Both the position numbers and the translations under genes were made by a program. This document shows positions 1-8,644 of a stretch of 64,000 nucleotides of DNA, in pieces; positions within the stretch are counted from its first letter, which is position 1; the number at the start of each line of letters is the position of its first letter. The DNA comes from JACCXG01 sp963834305 (GTDB lineage Bacteria > Acidobacteriota > Vicinamibacteria > Vicinamibacterales > 2-12-FULL-66-21): contig CAWIAX010000002.1 of assembly GCA_963834305.1 (NCBI GenBank), positions 124,001 through 188,000 on the forward strand, in the 5' to 3' direction. The notes beneath the pieces are model-generated. The model made no database searches, was not told the DNA's origin, and was given only the letters and a program-made list of their open reading frames with translations.

Positions 1-743
1 CCGACGAACGCGCCGTTCCGGTACGTGTTGAGGCAGAGCGGATGCGCGAACACGCTCGGACCGTCGGGCACGGTGTAGACGATGTCGTCGGCCAGCATGC
101 CGCCTGGCGGGTTGAGCCCGGCGAGGTCCCGGACCCGTTTGGAGACTTCATGGTCGGCGCACGAGGTATCGCCGCTCACCCCCAGGCCGCCGATGATCCG
201 GCCAGCCTCGTTGTAGAGCGGCACGCCGCCGCCAAAGAAGATCAGGCCGCCGGTGATGCGCCCGAGATCGATCTTCGGCCCGCCAGGCGGCAGGAGCAGC
301 GACGCGTCGAACAGGTTCGACTGCCCGAGGCTCCAGAGCGAGTGCCCCGGTTGCGTGAAGGTGTAGAGCCGCGCGGTGGACAGCACGAAGTCGTCGAGGC
401 TGAACGCGTTGGCGGTGTAGGCCTTGTCCTTGGCGATCCCCTGGCTCCCGGGCCAGACGCCGCGCGGGTCGGCGGTGGAGGTCGTGTAGGCACACAGCTC
501 GCCGTCGCGATTGACCACGGCGCCCCACATCCGCGCGCCGTTGAACAGCCCGCCGATGGTGCCGCCCGCACCCGGTGCGGCCATGAGCAGCTTCTTCAGG
601 GCCGCCGTGCCGGGCAACCCGCGGCAGTCGGCCCTGCGCGACCGGTCGTCGTCGGCGCTCACGGGTGTGGTCACGCGCAGGATGCCGAGGCCGACGAGCA
701 CGACGGCCGCGCCCAGAGCGAATGCGAAGAGGTGGCGACGCAT
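1..743 (-). CDS. Secreted GlcG/HbpS-like (DUF336-type) protein, 3' end cut by window
   Basis: The reading frame is open from the ATG at 743 to the window edge (about 247 codons), so the C-terminus is missing. It starts with a signal peptide (MRR followed by a hydrophobic stretch ending near VSADDD). The body carries the Gly-rich layout of the GlcG/HbpS family: an early APGAGGTIGGLFNGARMWG-type stretch with VVNRDGELCAY, then GLIFFGGGVPLYN and IIGGLGVSGDTSCADHE. In this family the fold binds haem or acts as an extracytoplasmic sensor or accessory protein; its role here is inference. GAGGAG sits about 7 bases before the start. A TATAAT box lies about 150 bp upstream. Confidence 0.75.
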   Translation of the reverse strand, partial: MRRHLFAFALGAAVVLVGLGILRVTTPVSADDDRSRRADCRGLPGTAALKKLLMAAPGAGGTIGGLFNGARMWGAVVNRDGELCAYTTSTADPRGVWPGSQGIAKDKAYTANAFSLDDFVLSTARLYTFTQPGHSLWSLGQSNLFDASLLLPPGGPKIDLGRITGGLIFFGGGVPLYNEAGRIIGGLGVSGDTSCADHEVSKRVRDLAGLNPPGGMLADDIVYTVPDGPSVFAHPLCLNTYRNGAFV

Positions 744-896
744 GGAGTGTCTCCTCGAGCGCCGCCACAGGCTGGAAGCGGCGCGCCAGTGGCGCATGCC
801 GCACGCGCGAGGAATCCGCGCGTACCGCACGCACGTCTGCCAGGGAAACGGAAGAGGGGCATCGCGGCAGCCTGTCGCCGCGGCGCCGGGCGGCGA

Positions 897-902
897 TTAT
901 AC
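897..902 (-). promoter_or_regulatory. -10-like TATAAT upstream of the GlcG/HbpS-like gene
   Basis: The minus strand reads TATAAT in a GC-rich intergenic stretch about 150 bp before the start at 743. I see no convincing -35 at the right distance, so this is a weak promoter call. Confidence 0.35.
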
Positions 903-1011
903 GCCCGTCACCGTCCGCTGACGCTGACCCGCGCGGCGCGCCCGCTCACCCCGCGGGCGAACGGGCCCGTCACGCTCCCGAATGGGGTCTCGACGCTGGA
1001 CCCTGCCGCCG

Positions 1012-1893
1012 CTAGGCGCGGAACGGCGCCTTGGCCGCGACGGAGACGCCGGAGATGACGCCGGTGACGGCGCGCTGCACCTGTTCGCCCGCCGCCGCGC
1101 TGATGTCGCCAGCCGCCTTGATGGCGCCGGTCGCCGTCGCGGACGCGGCCTCGGCGGCATCGACGCCCGCTTCCCGCGCCCCCTCGATGGTCCCCTCGAC
1201 GGCCGCCCGCGCGACGGCGGCCAGGTCGCCGCCGACGTCGGCGGTGGCCCGGATCACGGTGCCGGCGGTGGCGCCGATGGTCTCGGCGGTCCGTCCGGTC
1301 ACGTCCTTCGCCCCGCGCAGTGCGCCAAGCATGGTCCCGCGCGCCGCCGCGCCGAGGTCGCCGCCGACGTGCGAGGCCCCGACGATCAGCCCCTGCGCCA
1401 CGTCGGTCACCGTGTCGGTCGCCGCCCGGCCGATCTTGCCGACGCCCTGGACGGCGCCGGCCGCCGCGGCCGCAACCGCGTCCATGCTCGCCATGCCAAC
1501 GCTGCGGGCGCCTTCAATCGTGCCCTCCATCGCCTCGCGCGCCGCGCCGCCGACGTCGCCGCCGACCTTGGCGGTGGTCTTCACCAGGTTCTGCGCCGTG
1601 CCGCCGACCACGTCCACCGTTTCGCCGCCGACTTCTCTGGTGCCCTTGAGCACGCCGATCATGGCGCCCTTGGTGGCCTTGCCGAGATCGCCGCCGACCT
1701 GGGAAGTGCCCTCGATCACGCCACTCGCGACGTCGGCCACGGCGCCGGTGACGGCCCTGCTCACGGCGCCGGTGCCCTTGAGCGCGGTGGCCAGCGTCCC
1801 GCTGACCGTGTCCGTGACCGCGTTGACGATCTCGCCCGTTCCGCGGATGGTGCCGACGATCGACTCTTTCACGGTGTTGCCAAGCGCTTTCAT
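1012..1893 (-). CDS. Ala/Gly-rich repeat protein, unknown function (LEA-like appearance)
   Basis: This 293-residue protein has no signal peptide and no recognisable enzyme motif. It is built almost wholly of Ala, Gly, Val, Thr, Asp and Glu and contains two long tandem repeats of about 110 residues. Each repeat has the anchors (S/A)xVGGDLG, then VGGD(V/L), then EGTIEGAR, in the same order and spacing. The periodic small and charged residues suggest amphipathic helices, as in LEA-like or phasin-like surface-binding proteins, but that is only resemblance. The ATG at 1893 was chosen because AAGGAGG lies about 6 bases upstream; longer in-frame extensions lack such a site. It is a single gene with its own flanking non-coding DNA. 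Confidence 0.7.
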   Translation of the reverse strand: MKALGNTVKESIVGTIRGTGEIVNAVTDTVSGTLATALKGTGAVSRAVTGAVADVASGVIEGTSQVGGDLGKATKGAMIGVLKGTREVGGETVDVVGGTAQNLVKTTAKVGGDVGGAAREAMEGTIEGARSVGMASMDAVAAAAAGAVQGVGKIGRAATDTVTDVAQGLIVGASHVGGDLGAAARGTMLGALRGAKDVTGRTAETIGATAGTVIRATADVGGDLAAVARAAVEGTIEGAREAGVDAAEAASATATGAIKAAGDISAAAGEQVQRAVTGVISGVSVAAKAPFRA

Positions 1894-2113
1894 CTGTGCC
1901 TCCTTGCAAATGACGTACGGATTGCCGGCCGCCGGCAATCCCCAGTGCCCGGTTGAATTAGTTTGAACTCCAACTATCGATGCAGGACGCGTGCCGGCCG
2001 CTGCGTCGCTGTAACTCATGCAAATCGCTGAGGATCGCGATATTTCGCCACTTTGTGGCGCCATTTGTCGGGGATCGCTACGGGGGGTGTCGAGATGGAC
2101 GGTGTCTCCGGGA

Positions 2114-2119
2114 TACACT
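2114..2119 (+). promoter_or_regulatory. -10-like TACACT nine bases before the DUF2182 start
   Basis: TACACT is followed by nine bases and then the ATG at 2129. This would put transcription start within a few bases of the start codon. No Shine-Dalgarno sequence is visible, which fits a near-leaderless message. Confidence 0.4.
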
Positions 2120-2128
2120 CGGCCCCCG

Positions 2129-2917
2129 ATGACGTCCGATTCCCACCGGCCGACCGTGCTCGAGACGGCGCTCCGGCACGACCGCGTGGTGCTCGCCACG
2201 GTCCTCATCCTCATCCCGCTCGTCAGCTGGGCGTGGATCGTGGTGATGGCGCGCGATATGTACGGCAGCATGCGCGGACCGGCGGCCTGGATGATGACGG
2301 TCGAGTGGGACTGGCCGCACGTGATCCTGCTCTGGGCCATGTGGGCGGTGATGATGGCGGCGATGATGCTGCCCTCGGCGACGCCGATCCTGCTCCTCTA
2401 CGCCGGCACCGCCCGGCGCCGCCCCGACGGCGGCGGCGCGGCGATCCGGCTGTACCTGCTGGCTGCCGGCTACCTTCTCGTGTGGGCGGGGTTCAGCGTG
2501 GGCGCCACCGCGCTGCAGCGCCTGCTGGCCAGGCTGCTGCTGCTCAACCCGATGATGGAGCCGGCAACACCGGCGGCGGGGGCGGCCGTCCTCGCGATCG
2601 CCGGCCTCTACCAGCTCACGCCGCTCAAGCGCGCCTGCCTGCGTGCGTGCCGCTCGCCGCTCGCCTTCCTGACGCAGCACTGGCGGACCGGGCGCGCCGG
2701 CGCCTTCCGCATGGGCGTCGAGCACGGGCTCTATTGCCTGGGCTGCTGCTGGGCGATGATGCTGCTGCTGTTTGCCGGCGGCGTGATGAACCTGGCGGTC
2801 ATCCTCGCGCTGACGGTATGGGTGATCGTGGAGAAGCTGGCGCCCTTCGGGGAGCGCAGCGCGCCGGTCAGCGGCGCGCTGCTCCTGGCCGTGGCAGCCT
2901 GGATGGTGTGGCCGTGA
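2129..2917 (+). CDS. DUF2182 integral membrane protein
   Basis: 262 residues with about six to seven hydrophobic segments. It shows the DUF2182 hallmarks: a Met-rich helix (MWAVMMAAMMLPSATP), an LTPLKRACLRACRSP loop and a GVEHGLYCLGCCWAMMLL helix rich in Cys and Met. Such residues suggest metal handling, and the family is annotated as predicted metal-binding membrane protein; no transport activity is proven. It faces a DUF1326 gene that ends six bases away on the other strand. These two families are often found together, so they probably share a job. The ATG at 2129 was preferred over an upstream in-frame start because a -10-like box lies in the upstream segment. Confidence 0.85.
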   Translation: MTSDSHRPTVLETALRHDRVVLATVLILIPLVSWAWIVVMARDMYGSMRGPAAWMMTVEWDWPHVILLWAMWAVMMAAMMLPSATPILLLYAGTARRRPDGGGAAIRLYLLAAGYLLVWAGFSVGATALQRLLARLLLLNPMMEPATPAAGAAVLAIAGLYQLTPLKRACLRACRSPLAFLTQHWRTGRAGAFRMGVEHGLYCLGCCWAMMLLLFAGGVMNLAVILALTVWVIVEKLAPFGERSAPVSGALLLAVAAWMVWP

Positions 2918-2923
2918 CGCGCC

Positions 2924-3565
2924 TTAGGCCGCCGCCGCGGCGGCCGCGTTGCTCCAGTCGAACTCGTAGCGGATCCAGTTGGTCTTGTCGAACGCCAGCT
3001 TCAGGTCGCCCCCCTCGGCGCGGAAGCTGCCCTGGCCGCATTCGCCCTTCTTCCAGATGAACCCGTCGGGCAGATCCACGTTGGCGAGATGCTCGTCGCC
3101 GGTGACCGGGTTCTTGAACGTGTCGCCGCGCCCCTCGGCAAACTTCCCGGCGCGAAAGACCGACTTGCGCCCCTCGCCTTCGATGGTGATCGGTGCCTTC
3201 TCCAAACCGACGACCTCGAACGTCGGGCCGAGAATCTCCCAGGGCATGCCGCCGAGCTTGCCGGTGAAGATCTGCGCCAGCGCCTCGACCTGAGCATCCG
3301 TGGTGGCCGGATCGACGATGAAGAACGCCTTGCCGTTGCCTTCGTGGATCGCCTTGGGCCAGTTCAGGATCGCGCCGCACTTCACGCCCGACAGGTCGAC
3401 ACCGCCGCACGTGCCTTCGATGATGTGCGTGCCGACGAATGCACGGCAGCTGCCGTCCTTCGAGTTCGGAAACCCGCCGAAATTGCAGCCGCAGCCGAAA
3501 TCGCAATTGCAGAACTCGTAGCCGACGCCGCGCATGCTCCACTGCGTAGTCGCTGGGGAAGCCAT
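2924..3565 (-). CDS. DUF1326 domain protein
   Basis: 213 residues, no signal peptide. The N-terminus has the family's Cys cluster (FCNCDFGCGCNFGG), followed by further Cys at CRAF and GTCGG and in VKCGAI. The middle has PATTDAQVEALAQIFTGK, typical of DUF1326. The Cys density suggests metal or redox binding; function is unknown. GAGGAGGTGAC gives a strong ribosome site before the ATG at 3565. It converges on the DUF2182 gene, its usual genomic partner. Confidence 0.9.
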   Translation of the reverse strand: MASPATTQWSMRGVGYEFCNCDFGCGCNFGGFPNSKDGSCRAFVGTHIIEGTCGGVDLSGVKCGAILNWPKAIHEGNGKAFFIVDPATTDAQVEALAQIFTGKLGGMPWEILGPTFEVVGLEKAPITIEGEGRKSVFRAGKFAEGRGDTFKNPVTGDEHLANVDLPDGFIWKKGECGQGSFRAEGGDLKLAFDKTNWIRYEFDWSNAAAAAAA

Positions 3566-3717
3566 GGATTGTCACCTCCTCGGAAGATCCGAGCCTAACG
3601 GAACACTCCCGCCGTTGCAAACCGGCGTCCCGGCCCGGCGGGAATTCGATGTACGTTTCCCGGTGGCGGGGGAGGCGCCGCCGGGCTAAGTTGAGGGGCA
3701 TGAACGAGGGTGCACGC

Positions 3718-4848
3718 ATGAACGATCCAGTGGCCAAGGCCGGCGCCGTCGCGCAGCCGGATTTCCTGGCGCCAGCGCTGCCGCCGTCCGGGGAAATGGA
3801 ACGCGCGTTCCTGTCGCGGGACGCGGCGTACGACGGCATCTTCCTGACCGGCGTTCGCACGACCGGCATCTTCTGCCGCCCGTCCTGCCCGGCGCGGAAG
3901 CCCCTGCCTTCGAACATCGAGTACTTCGCGACCGTGCGCGAGGCGCTGTTCGCCGGCTACCGCCCGTGCCGCCGGTGCGAGCCCACCAGCCCGCCAGGCG
4001 GCGCGCCCGGCTGGGTCAAGCAGCTGCTCGACGGCGTCGAGGCGACCCCCAACCGCCGCCTCCGCGACGACGACCTGCGCCGGCTCGGCGTCGATCCGGC
4101 GCGCGCCCGGCGCTACTTCCTGCAGCACTACGGCGTCACGTTTCACGCCTACTGCCGCGGCCGCCGGCTGACCGGCGCGCTGCGCGAGCTGCGCGCCGGC
4201 GAGCCCCTGGACGACGTGGCGCTCGGGACCGGGTGGGAGTCGCATAGCGGGTTCCGCGAGGCGTTCTCCCGTACCTTCGGGACGCCGCCCGGCCGCGCGC
4301 GCGACTCCTCCTGCGTCGTGACGACCGCGATCGAGACGCCGCTCGGCCCGCTCGTGGCGGGCGCCACCGACGAGGGGCTGTGCCTGTTGGAGTTCACCGA
4401 CCGGCGGATGCTGGAGGCGCAGATCGAGCGGCTGCGCAAGCTGCTGGACGCCCCCCTGGTGCCCGGGAACCACCCGCACCTGCAGCAGGCGCGGCAGGAG
4501 CTGGACGCGTATTTCGCCGGCACGCTCCAGGCGTTTGCCGTGCCGATGGTGTTCCGCGGTACGCCGTTCGAGGAGCGCGTCTGGCAGGAGCTGGGACGGA
4601 TCCCGTTCGGTGAGACGCAGTCCTACGCCCAGCTGGCGGCGCGCGTCGGCTCCCCCGGCGCGCAGCGTGCCGTGGGCCGCGCCAACGGCATGAACCGGAT
4701 GGCAATCGTCATCCCGTGCCACCGGGTGGTGAACAGCGACGGCAAGCTGGGGGGATATGGCGGCGGGTTGTGGCGAAAGAGCTGGCTGCTCGCCCACGAG
4801 CGGCGCGTGCGCACGCCGCCGGTTCCACCGGGAGGCGATCCGCGCTAG
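3718..4848 (+). CDS. ada: Ada: methylphosphotriester/O6-methylguanine-DNA methyltransferase and regulator
   Basis: 376 residues with the full three-part Ada architecture. The N-terminal zinc domain has Cys ligands at about residues 53, 57, 84 and 87 (FCRPSC and CRRC); the first Cys is the one that accepts methyl groups from phosphotriesters. A middle AraC-type helix-turn-helix follows (about 100-195, with a GWESHSGFREAFSRTFG second helix pair). The C-terminal methyltransferase has the IPCHRVV active site with Cys at about 334. Methylated Ada normally activates its own and other alkylation-repair genes. Two ATGs occur at 3700 and 3718; GAGGG seven bases before 3718 favours the latter. Confidence 0.95.
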   Translation: MNDPVAKAGAVAQPDFLAPALPPSGEMERAFLSRDAAYDGIFLTGVRTTGIFCRPSCPARKPLPSNIEYFATVREALFAGYRPCRRCEPTSPPGGAPGWVKQLLDGVEATPNRRLRDDDLRRLGVDPARARRYFLQHYGVTFHAYCRGRRLTGALRELRAGEPLDDVALGTGWESHSGFREAFSRTFGTPPGRARDSSCVVTTAIETPLGPLVAGATDEGLCLLEFTDRRMLEAQIERLRKLLDAPLVPGNHPHLQQARQELDAYFAGTLQAFAVPMVFRGTPFEERVWQELGRIPFGETQSYAQLAARVGSPGAQRAVGRANGMNRMAIVIPCHRVVNSDGKLGGYGGGLWRKSWLLAHERRVRTPPVPPGGDPR

Positions 4849-4857
4849 AGTGTGCGC

Positions 4858-5712
4858 ATGGCTGACTTCGAGGATGTCCCCCTCCAGCGATCGGCAGCCG
4901 ACGAGCCTCCACCCCCGCCACGTTCCAAGGTGTGGCTGGCGATCGCCGCCCTGCTCGTGATCGGCCTGGGTGTCTGGTACTTCGTCTTCCGCGAGCCCGG
5001 CGACGTGAAGATCGCGACCGAGACCGCGCCGGTGGCGGACACGACCCCGCCGGCCGCGCGGCTGCCCGCCGAGCCGGGCGACGCGATCGACCTGCCGCCG
5101 CTCGACGCGAGCGACCCGGCCGTCCGGGAGCTGATCGCGAAGCTGTCCTCCCATCCGCGCGTGGCGGCATGGCTCACGACCGACGGGCTGATCCGCAACT
5201 TCGCGGTGGTCACGGTCAACATCGCGGACGGCCGCGGCCCGGCCGATCACCTCAGGACTGTCTCGCCGACCGGTCCCTTCCAGGCGCGCACCGAGGGGAG
5301 CACGGTCACCCTCGACCCGCGCAGCTACAGCCGCTACGACGGCCATGCCGAGGCGGTGGGCGGGCTCGACGCCCGCGGTGTCGCGCGCCTCTACGCCACG
5401 CTCAAGCCGCGCATCGACGACGCGAGCAAGGAGCTGGGCATCGCCAACTTCGACGCCACGCTCGAGCGCGCCATCGTGGCGCTCCTCCGCACGCCCATTG
5501 TCGAGGGGGACGTCCGGCTGAATGCCGACAGCGTGTCCTTCAAGTTCTCCGATCCGGCGCTCGAATCGCTGACGCCGGCGCAGCGCCAGTTGCTGCGCAT
5601 GGGGCCGCGCAACGTGCGCATCGTCCAGGGCAAGCTGCGGGAGATCGCCGGGCACCTCGGCATCCCCCCGGCGAGCCTGCCAGCAGAGCGCGTGTACAGA
5701 GCCAAGGGCTAA
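4858..5712 (+). CDS. DUF3014 domain protein, single membrane anchor
   Basis: 284 residues. After a short acidic, Pro-rich cytoplasmic start there is one membrane helix (about 22-42, VWLAIAALLVIGLGVWYFVF). The DUF3014 body follows: LPPLDASDPAVRELIAKLSS, then TDGLIRNFAVVTVNIADG, DPRSYSRYDG, ARLYATLKP and a C-terminal LLRMGPRNVRIVQ. The family has no known biochemical role; the body would lie in the periplasm. It follows ada by a few bases on the same strand and could be co-transcribed with it. Confidence 0.88.
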   Translation: MADFEDVPLQRSAADEPPPPPRSKVWLAIAALLVIGLGVWYFVFREPGDVKIATETAPVADTTPPAARLPAEPGDAIDLPPLDASDPAVRELIAKLSSHPRVAAWLTTDGLIRNFAVVTVNIADGRGPADHLRTVSPTGPFQARTEGSTVTLDPRSYSRYDGHAEAVGGLDARGVARLYATLKPRIDDASKELGIANFDATLERAIVALLRTPIVEGDVRLNADSVSFKFSDPALESLTPAQRQLLRMGPRNVRIVQGKLREIAGHLGIPPASLPAERVYRAKG

Positions 5713-5750
5713 GGGCGAAGGGCTAAGGGCTAAGGGCGAAGGGCGAAGCG
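5703..5750. repeat. Short tandem repeat, variants of AAGGGCT / AAGGGCG
   Basis: About six degenerate copies of a 7-8 base unit alternate between AAGGGCT and AAGGGCG between the DUF3014 stop and the symporter start. The tract replaces any obvious ribosome-binding site for the symporter. Confidence 0.8.
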
Positions 5751-5751
5751 C

Positions 5752-7554
5752 ATGCGCCTCACGCTGCTCGACTGGGCGATCGTTGTCGCCTCGCTGCTCA
5801 TCTGCTTTGGTCCGGCGCTGTTCTTTGGGCGCCGGGCGGGGAAGAGCACCTCCGAATTCTTTGGATCGGGCCGGGCGGTGCCGTGGTGGCTGGCGGGGCT
5901 GTCGATGGTGGCCACCACGTTCAGCGCCGACACGCCGAACCTGGTCACGGACATCGTGCGGCGCAACGGCGTGGCGGGCAACTGGGTGTGGTGGGCGTTC
6001 GTGCTCACCGGCGTCGCCACGGTGTTCTTCTACGCCCGCCTGTGGCGCCGCTCGGGCGTCCTCACGGACCTCGAGTTCTACGAGCTGCGCTATTCCGGCA
6101 CCGCCGCCTCGGCGCTGCGCGGCTTCCGCGCGGTCTACCTCGGCCTGTTCTTCAACTGCCTGATCATGGCGTCGGTGAACCTGGCGACCTGCAAGATCGC
6201 CGGCATCCTGTTCGGCATGCCGCGCTGGGAAACGCTGGTCCTCGTCGGCCTCCTCAACGTGACGTTCGCCGCGTTCGCCGGCCTCTGGGGCGTGCTGGTC
6301 ATCGACATGATCCAGTTCTTCATGAAGATGGCGGCGGTGATCGCGGCAGCCTACTTCGCGGTCACGGCGCCGCAGATCGGCGGGCTGGACGGGCTGGTCG
6401 CGAAAGTCTCGGCGCTCGAGGGCCCCGGCGGCATCGACTACCTGAGCTTCCTGCCGGACTTCGGCAGCAACTGGGACCTGGCGGTCGCGGTCTTCATCAT
6501 GCCGATCGCCGTGCAGTGGTGGGCGGTCTGGTATCCCGGCGCCGAGCCGGGCGGCGGCAGCTACATCGCGCAGCGCATGCTGGCCTCCAGGTCCGAAAAG
6601 GACGCCCTCAGCGCCGTGCTGTTCTTCAACATCGCCCACTACGTTTTCCGCCCGTGGCCCTGGATCCTGGTCGCGCTGTGCTCACTCATCATCTACCCCG
6701 AGCTCTCGGACATCCAGCGCGCGTTCCCCTCGCTCGACCCCGACCTGCTCGGGCACGACATCGCCTACCCGGCCATGCTGACGTTCCTGCCGGCGGGCTT
6801 CCTCGGCCTGATGGTCGGCGGGCTGATCGCCGCCAGCTCCTCGACGATCCTCACGCACCTCAACTGGGGTGCCTCCTACCTGGTGCACGACTTCTACCGC
6901 CGGTTCGTGAAGCGCGACGCCGCCGAGCGGCATTACGTGGCGGCCGGCCGGATCGCCACGGCCGGCCTGTTCGTGTGCGCCGCGGGCGCCGTCTACCTGC
7001 TCGACACCGCGAAAGACATCTTCGACGTCATCCTGCAGGTCGGCGCCGGCACCGGCTTGATCTACCTCGTGCGGTGGTTCTGGTGGCGCGTCAACGCGTG
7101 GTGCGAGATCGTGGCGATGGCCAGCTCGTTTGCCGTGTCCATCGGCCTGCTGGTGCTCAAGACCCAGGGGGTCGCCTTCAGCACCCACGCCGCGCTGATC
7201 GCCACGGTCGCCATCACCACGATCTGCTGGGTGGCAACGGCGTATCTCGGACCGCAAACCGACCGCGAGGTGCTCATCCACTTCTGGCGCACGGTGCGGC
7301 CGGCAGGGCCCGGCTGGGCGCGCATCAGGGAGGCCGCGGGCGTTCGCGAGGGGGACGCGGTGCCGGCCGGCGACAACATGCCGCTTGCCCTGCTCGGTTG
7401 GGTGGCCGGCTGCACGGCGATCTGGTCGGCCCTCTTCGCGGAGGGCTCCTACCTCTACGGCCGGATGCCGCAGGCGATCTTCCTCACCGCCGTCTTCATT
7501 GCCTCGAGCACCGTGCTGGTCCTGGTGGTCAGGCGCACCTGGCGGCCGGCGTAG
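5752..7554 (+). CDS. Sodium:solute symporter (SSS/SLC5 family)
   Basis: 600 residues with about 13-14 hydrophobic segments. Family signatures include GRRAGKSTSEFFGSGRAVP near the N-terminus, WWLAGLSMVATTFSADTPN (the ion-site region of helix 1), RMLASRSEKDA in the central loop and AASSSTILTHLNWGASYLV later. SSS proteins import sugars, amino acids, vitamins or anions with sodium; the substrate cannot be told here. The downstream gene is a secreted PIG-L type deacetylase, so an N-acetyl sugar or glycoside is possible but unproven. The start follows the short tandem repeat directly. Confidence 0.92.
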   Translation: MRLTLLDWAIVVASLLICFGPALFFGRRAGKSTSEFFGSGRAVPWWLAGLSMVATTFSADTPNLVTDIVRRNGVAGNWVWWAFVLTGVATVFFYARLWRRSGVLTDLEFYELRYSGTAASALRGFRAVYLGLFFNCLIMASVNLATCKIAGILFGMPRWETLVLVGLLNVTFAAFAGLWGVLVIDMIQFFMKMAAVIAAAYFAVTAPQIGGLDGLVAKVSALEGPGGIDYLSFLPDFGSNWDLAVAVFIMPIAVQWWAVWYPGAEPGGGSYIAQRMLASRSEKDALSAVLFFNIAHYVFRPWPWILVALCSLIIYPELSDIQRAFPSLDPDLLGHDIAYPAMLTFLPAGFLGLMVGGLIAASSSTILTHLNWGASYLVHDFYRRFVKRDAAERHYVAAGRIATAGLFVCAAGAVYLLDTAKDIFDVILQVGAGTGLIYLVRWFWWRVNAWCEIVAMASSFAVSIGLLVLKTQGVAFSTHAALIATVAITTICWVATAYLGPQTDREVLIHFWRTVRPAGPGWARIREAAGVREGDAVPAGDNMPLALLGWVAGCTAIWSALFAEGSYLYGRMPQAIFLTAVFIASSTVLVLVVRRTWRPA

Positions 7555-7660
7555 ACGGCGCGCGGCGCGCCGTCCGGGCCTGTCGACCGCGCTGCTACAA
7601 TGCCGCCATCGGACGAGGCCGGTCGGCCGGTCGAAGGCGACGCTCGTCCGGGGAGGCCAG

Positions 7661-8617
7661 ATGACCAGACATCCAGTATTCGCACTCCTCACGTCGGCCG
7701 CGCTGTGCGCGTGCGCCGCAATCGGCGGCCATGCCCGGGTGACGGCGCAGGGGCAGGGGGCGCCGCAGCGCACGCTGGCGCCGTCGGCGGACGGCAAGCT
7801 GAACATCATCGCGTTCGGCGCCCACCCCGACGACTGCGACCAGCGTGCCGGCGGCACCGCGGCCAAGTTCGCGGCGCTCGGCCATCGCGTGCGTTTCGTG
7901 TCGGTGACCAACGGGGATGCGGGCCACCAGACCGAAGGCGGCGGGGCGCTCGCCGCACGCCGCCGCGCCGAGGCGCGCGAAGCGGGGAAGCGGATCGGCG
8001 TGGATTACGTCACGCTCGACAACCACGACGGCGAGCTGCTGCCCGGGTTGAAGCCGCGCGAGGACATCATCCGGCAGATCCGCCTGTGGAACGCCGACCT
8101 CGTGCTCGCGCCGCGGCCGAACGACTATCACCCCGACCACCGCTATACCGGCGTGCTGGTCCAGGACGCCGCCTACATGGTCGTGGTGCCCAACATCGCG
8201 CCCGACACCCCGGCGCTGCAGAAGAACCCCGTGTTCATGTACTTCCAGGACGGGTTCCAGCGCCCGAACCCCTTCCGCCCCGACGTCGCCGTCGCGATAG
8301 ACGATGTGATTGAGAAGAAGGTCGACATGCTGGACGCGCACGTCTCGCAGTTCTACGAGTGGCTGCCGTTCGTGGCCGGCACGCTCGACCGCGTCCCCAA
8401 GGGGGCGGCGGAGCGGCGGCAGTGGCTGCGCGCGTCGCGGACGGGGCAGCCGACGCCTGCCGTGCGCGAGACCCTGGTGAAGTGGTATGGCGCGGAGAAA
8501 GCGAAGGCGGTCCAGCACGCCGAGGCCTTCGAGATCTGCGAATACGGCACGCGGCCGGACGAGGCGCTGATCAGGAAGCTGTTCCCGTTCCTGCCCGAGG
8601 CGGCGGCCCGGCCGTAG
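7661..8617 (+). CDS. PIG-L family deacetylase, secreted
   Basis: 318 residues with an N-terminal signal peptide (Cys-containing hydrophobic stretch LLTSAALCACAAIGGHA; possible lipoprotein). The LmbE/PIG-L fold follows. AHPDD near residue 55 supplies two zinc ligands and the general base, and HPDHRYTG near 165 supplies the third zinc ligand. The family removes N-acetyl groups from GlcNAc-type substrates. A GGGGAGG ribosome site precedes the ATG, and a TACAAT box lies about 60 bp upstream. An extracytoplasmic location suggests a catabolic role on exogenous glycans. Confidence 0.92.
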   Translation: MTRHPVFALLTSAALCACAAIGGHARVTAQGQGAPQRTLAPSADGKLNIIAFGAHPDDCDQRAGGTAAKFAALGHRVRFVSVTNGDAGHQTEGGGALAARRRAEAREAGKRIGVDYVTLDNHDGELLPGLKPREDIIRQIRLWNADLVLAPRPNDYHPDHRYTGVLVQDAAYMVVVPNIAPDTPALQKNPVFMYFQDGFQRPNPFRPDVAVAIDDVIEKKVDMLDAHVSQFYEWLPFVAGTLDRVPKGAAERRQWLRASRTGQPTPAVRETLVKWYGAEKAKAVQHAEAFEICEYGTRPDEALIRKLFPFLPEAAARP

Positions 8618-8644
8618 CCGGACCGTCGCGGCGGCGCACCAGCG

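Noticed and set aside
3595..6639. A 1,014-codon minus-strand open frame
   Set aside because: It lies antisense to ada, DUF3014 and the symporter, all of which have clear family motifs; composition is the Arg/Ala/Gly bias typical of shadow frames.
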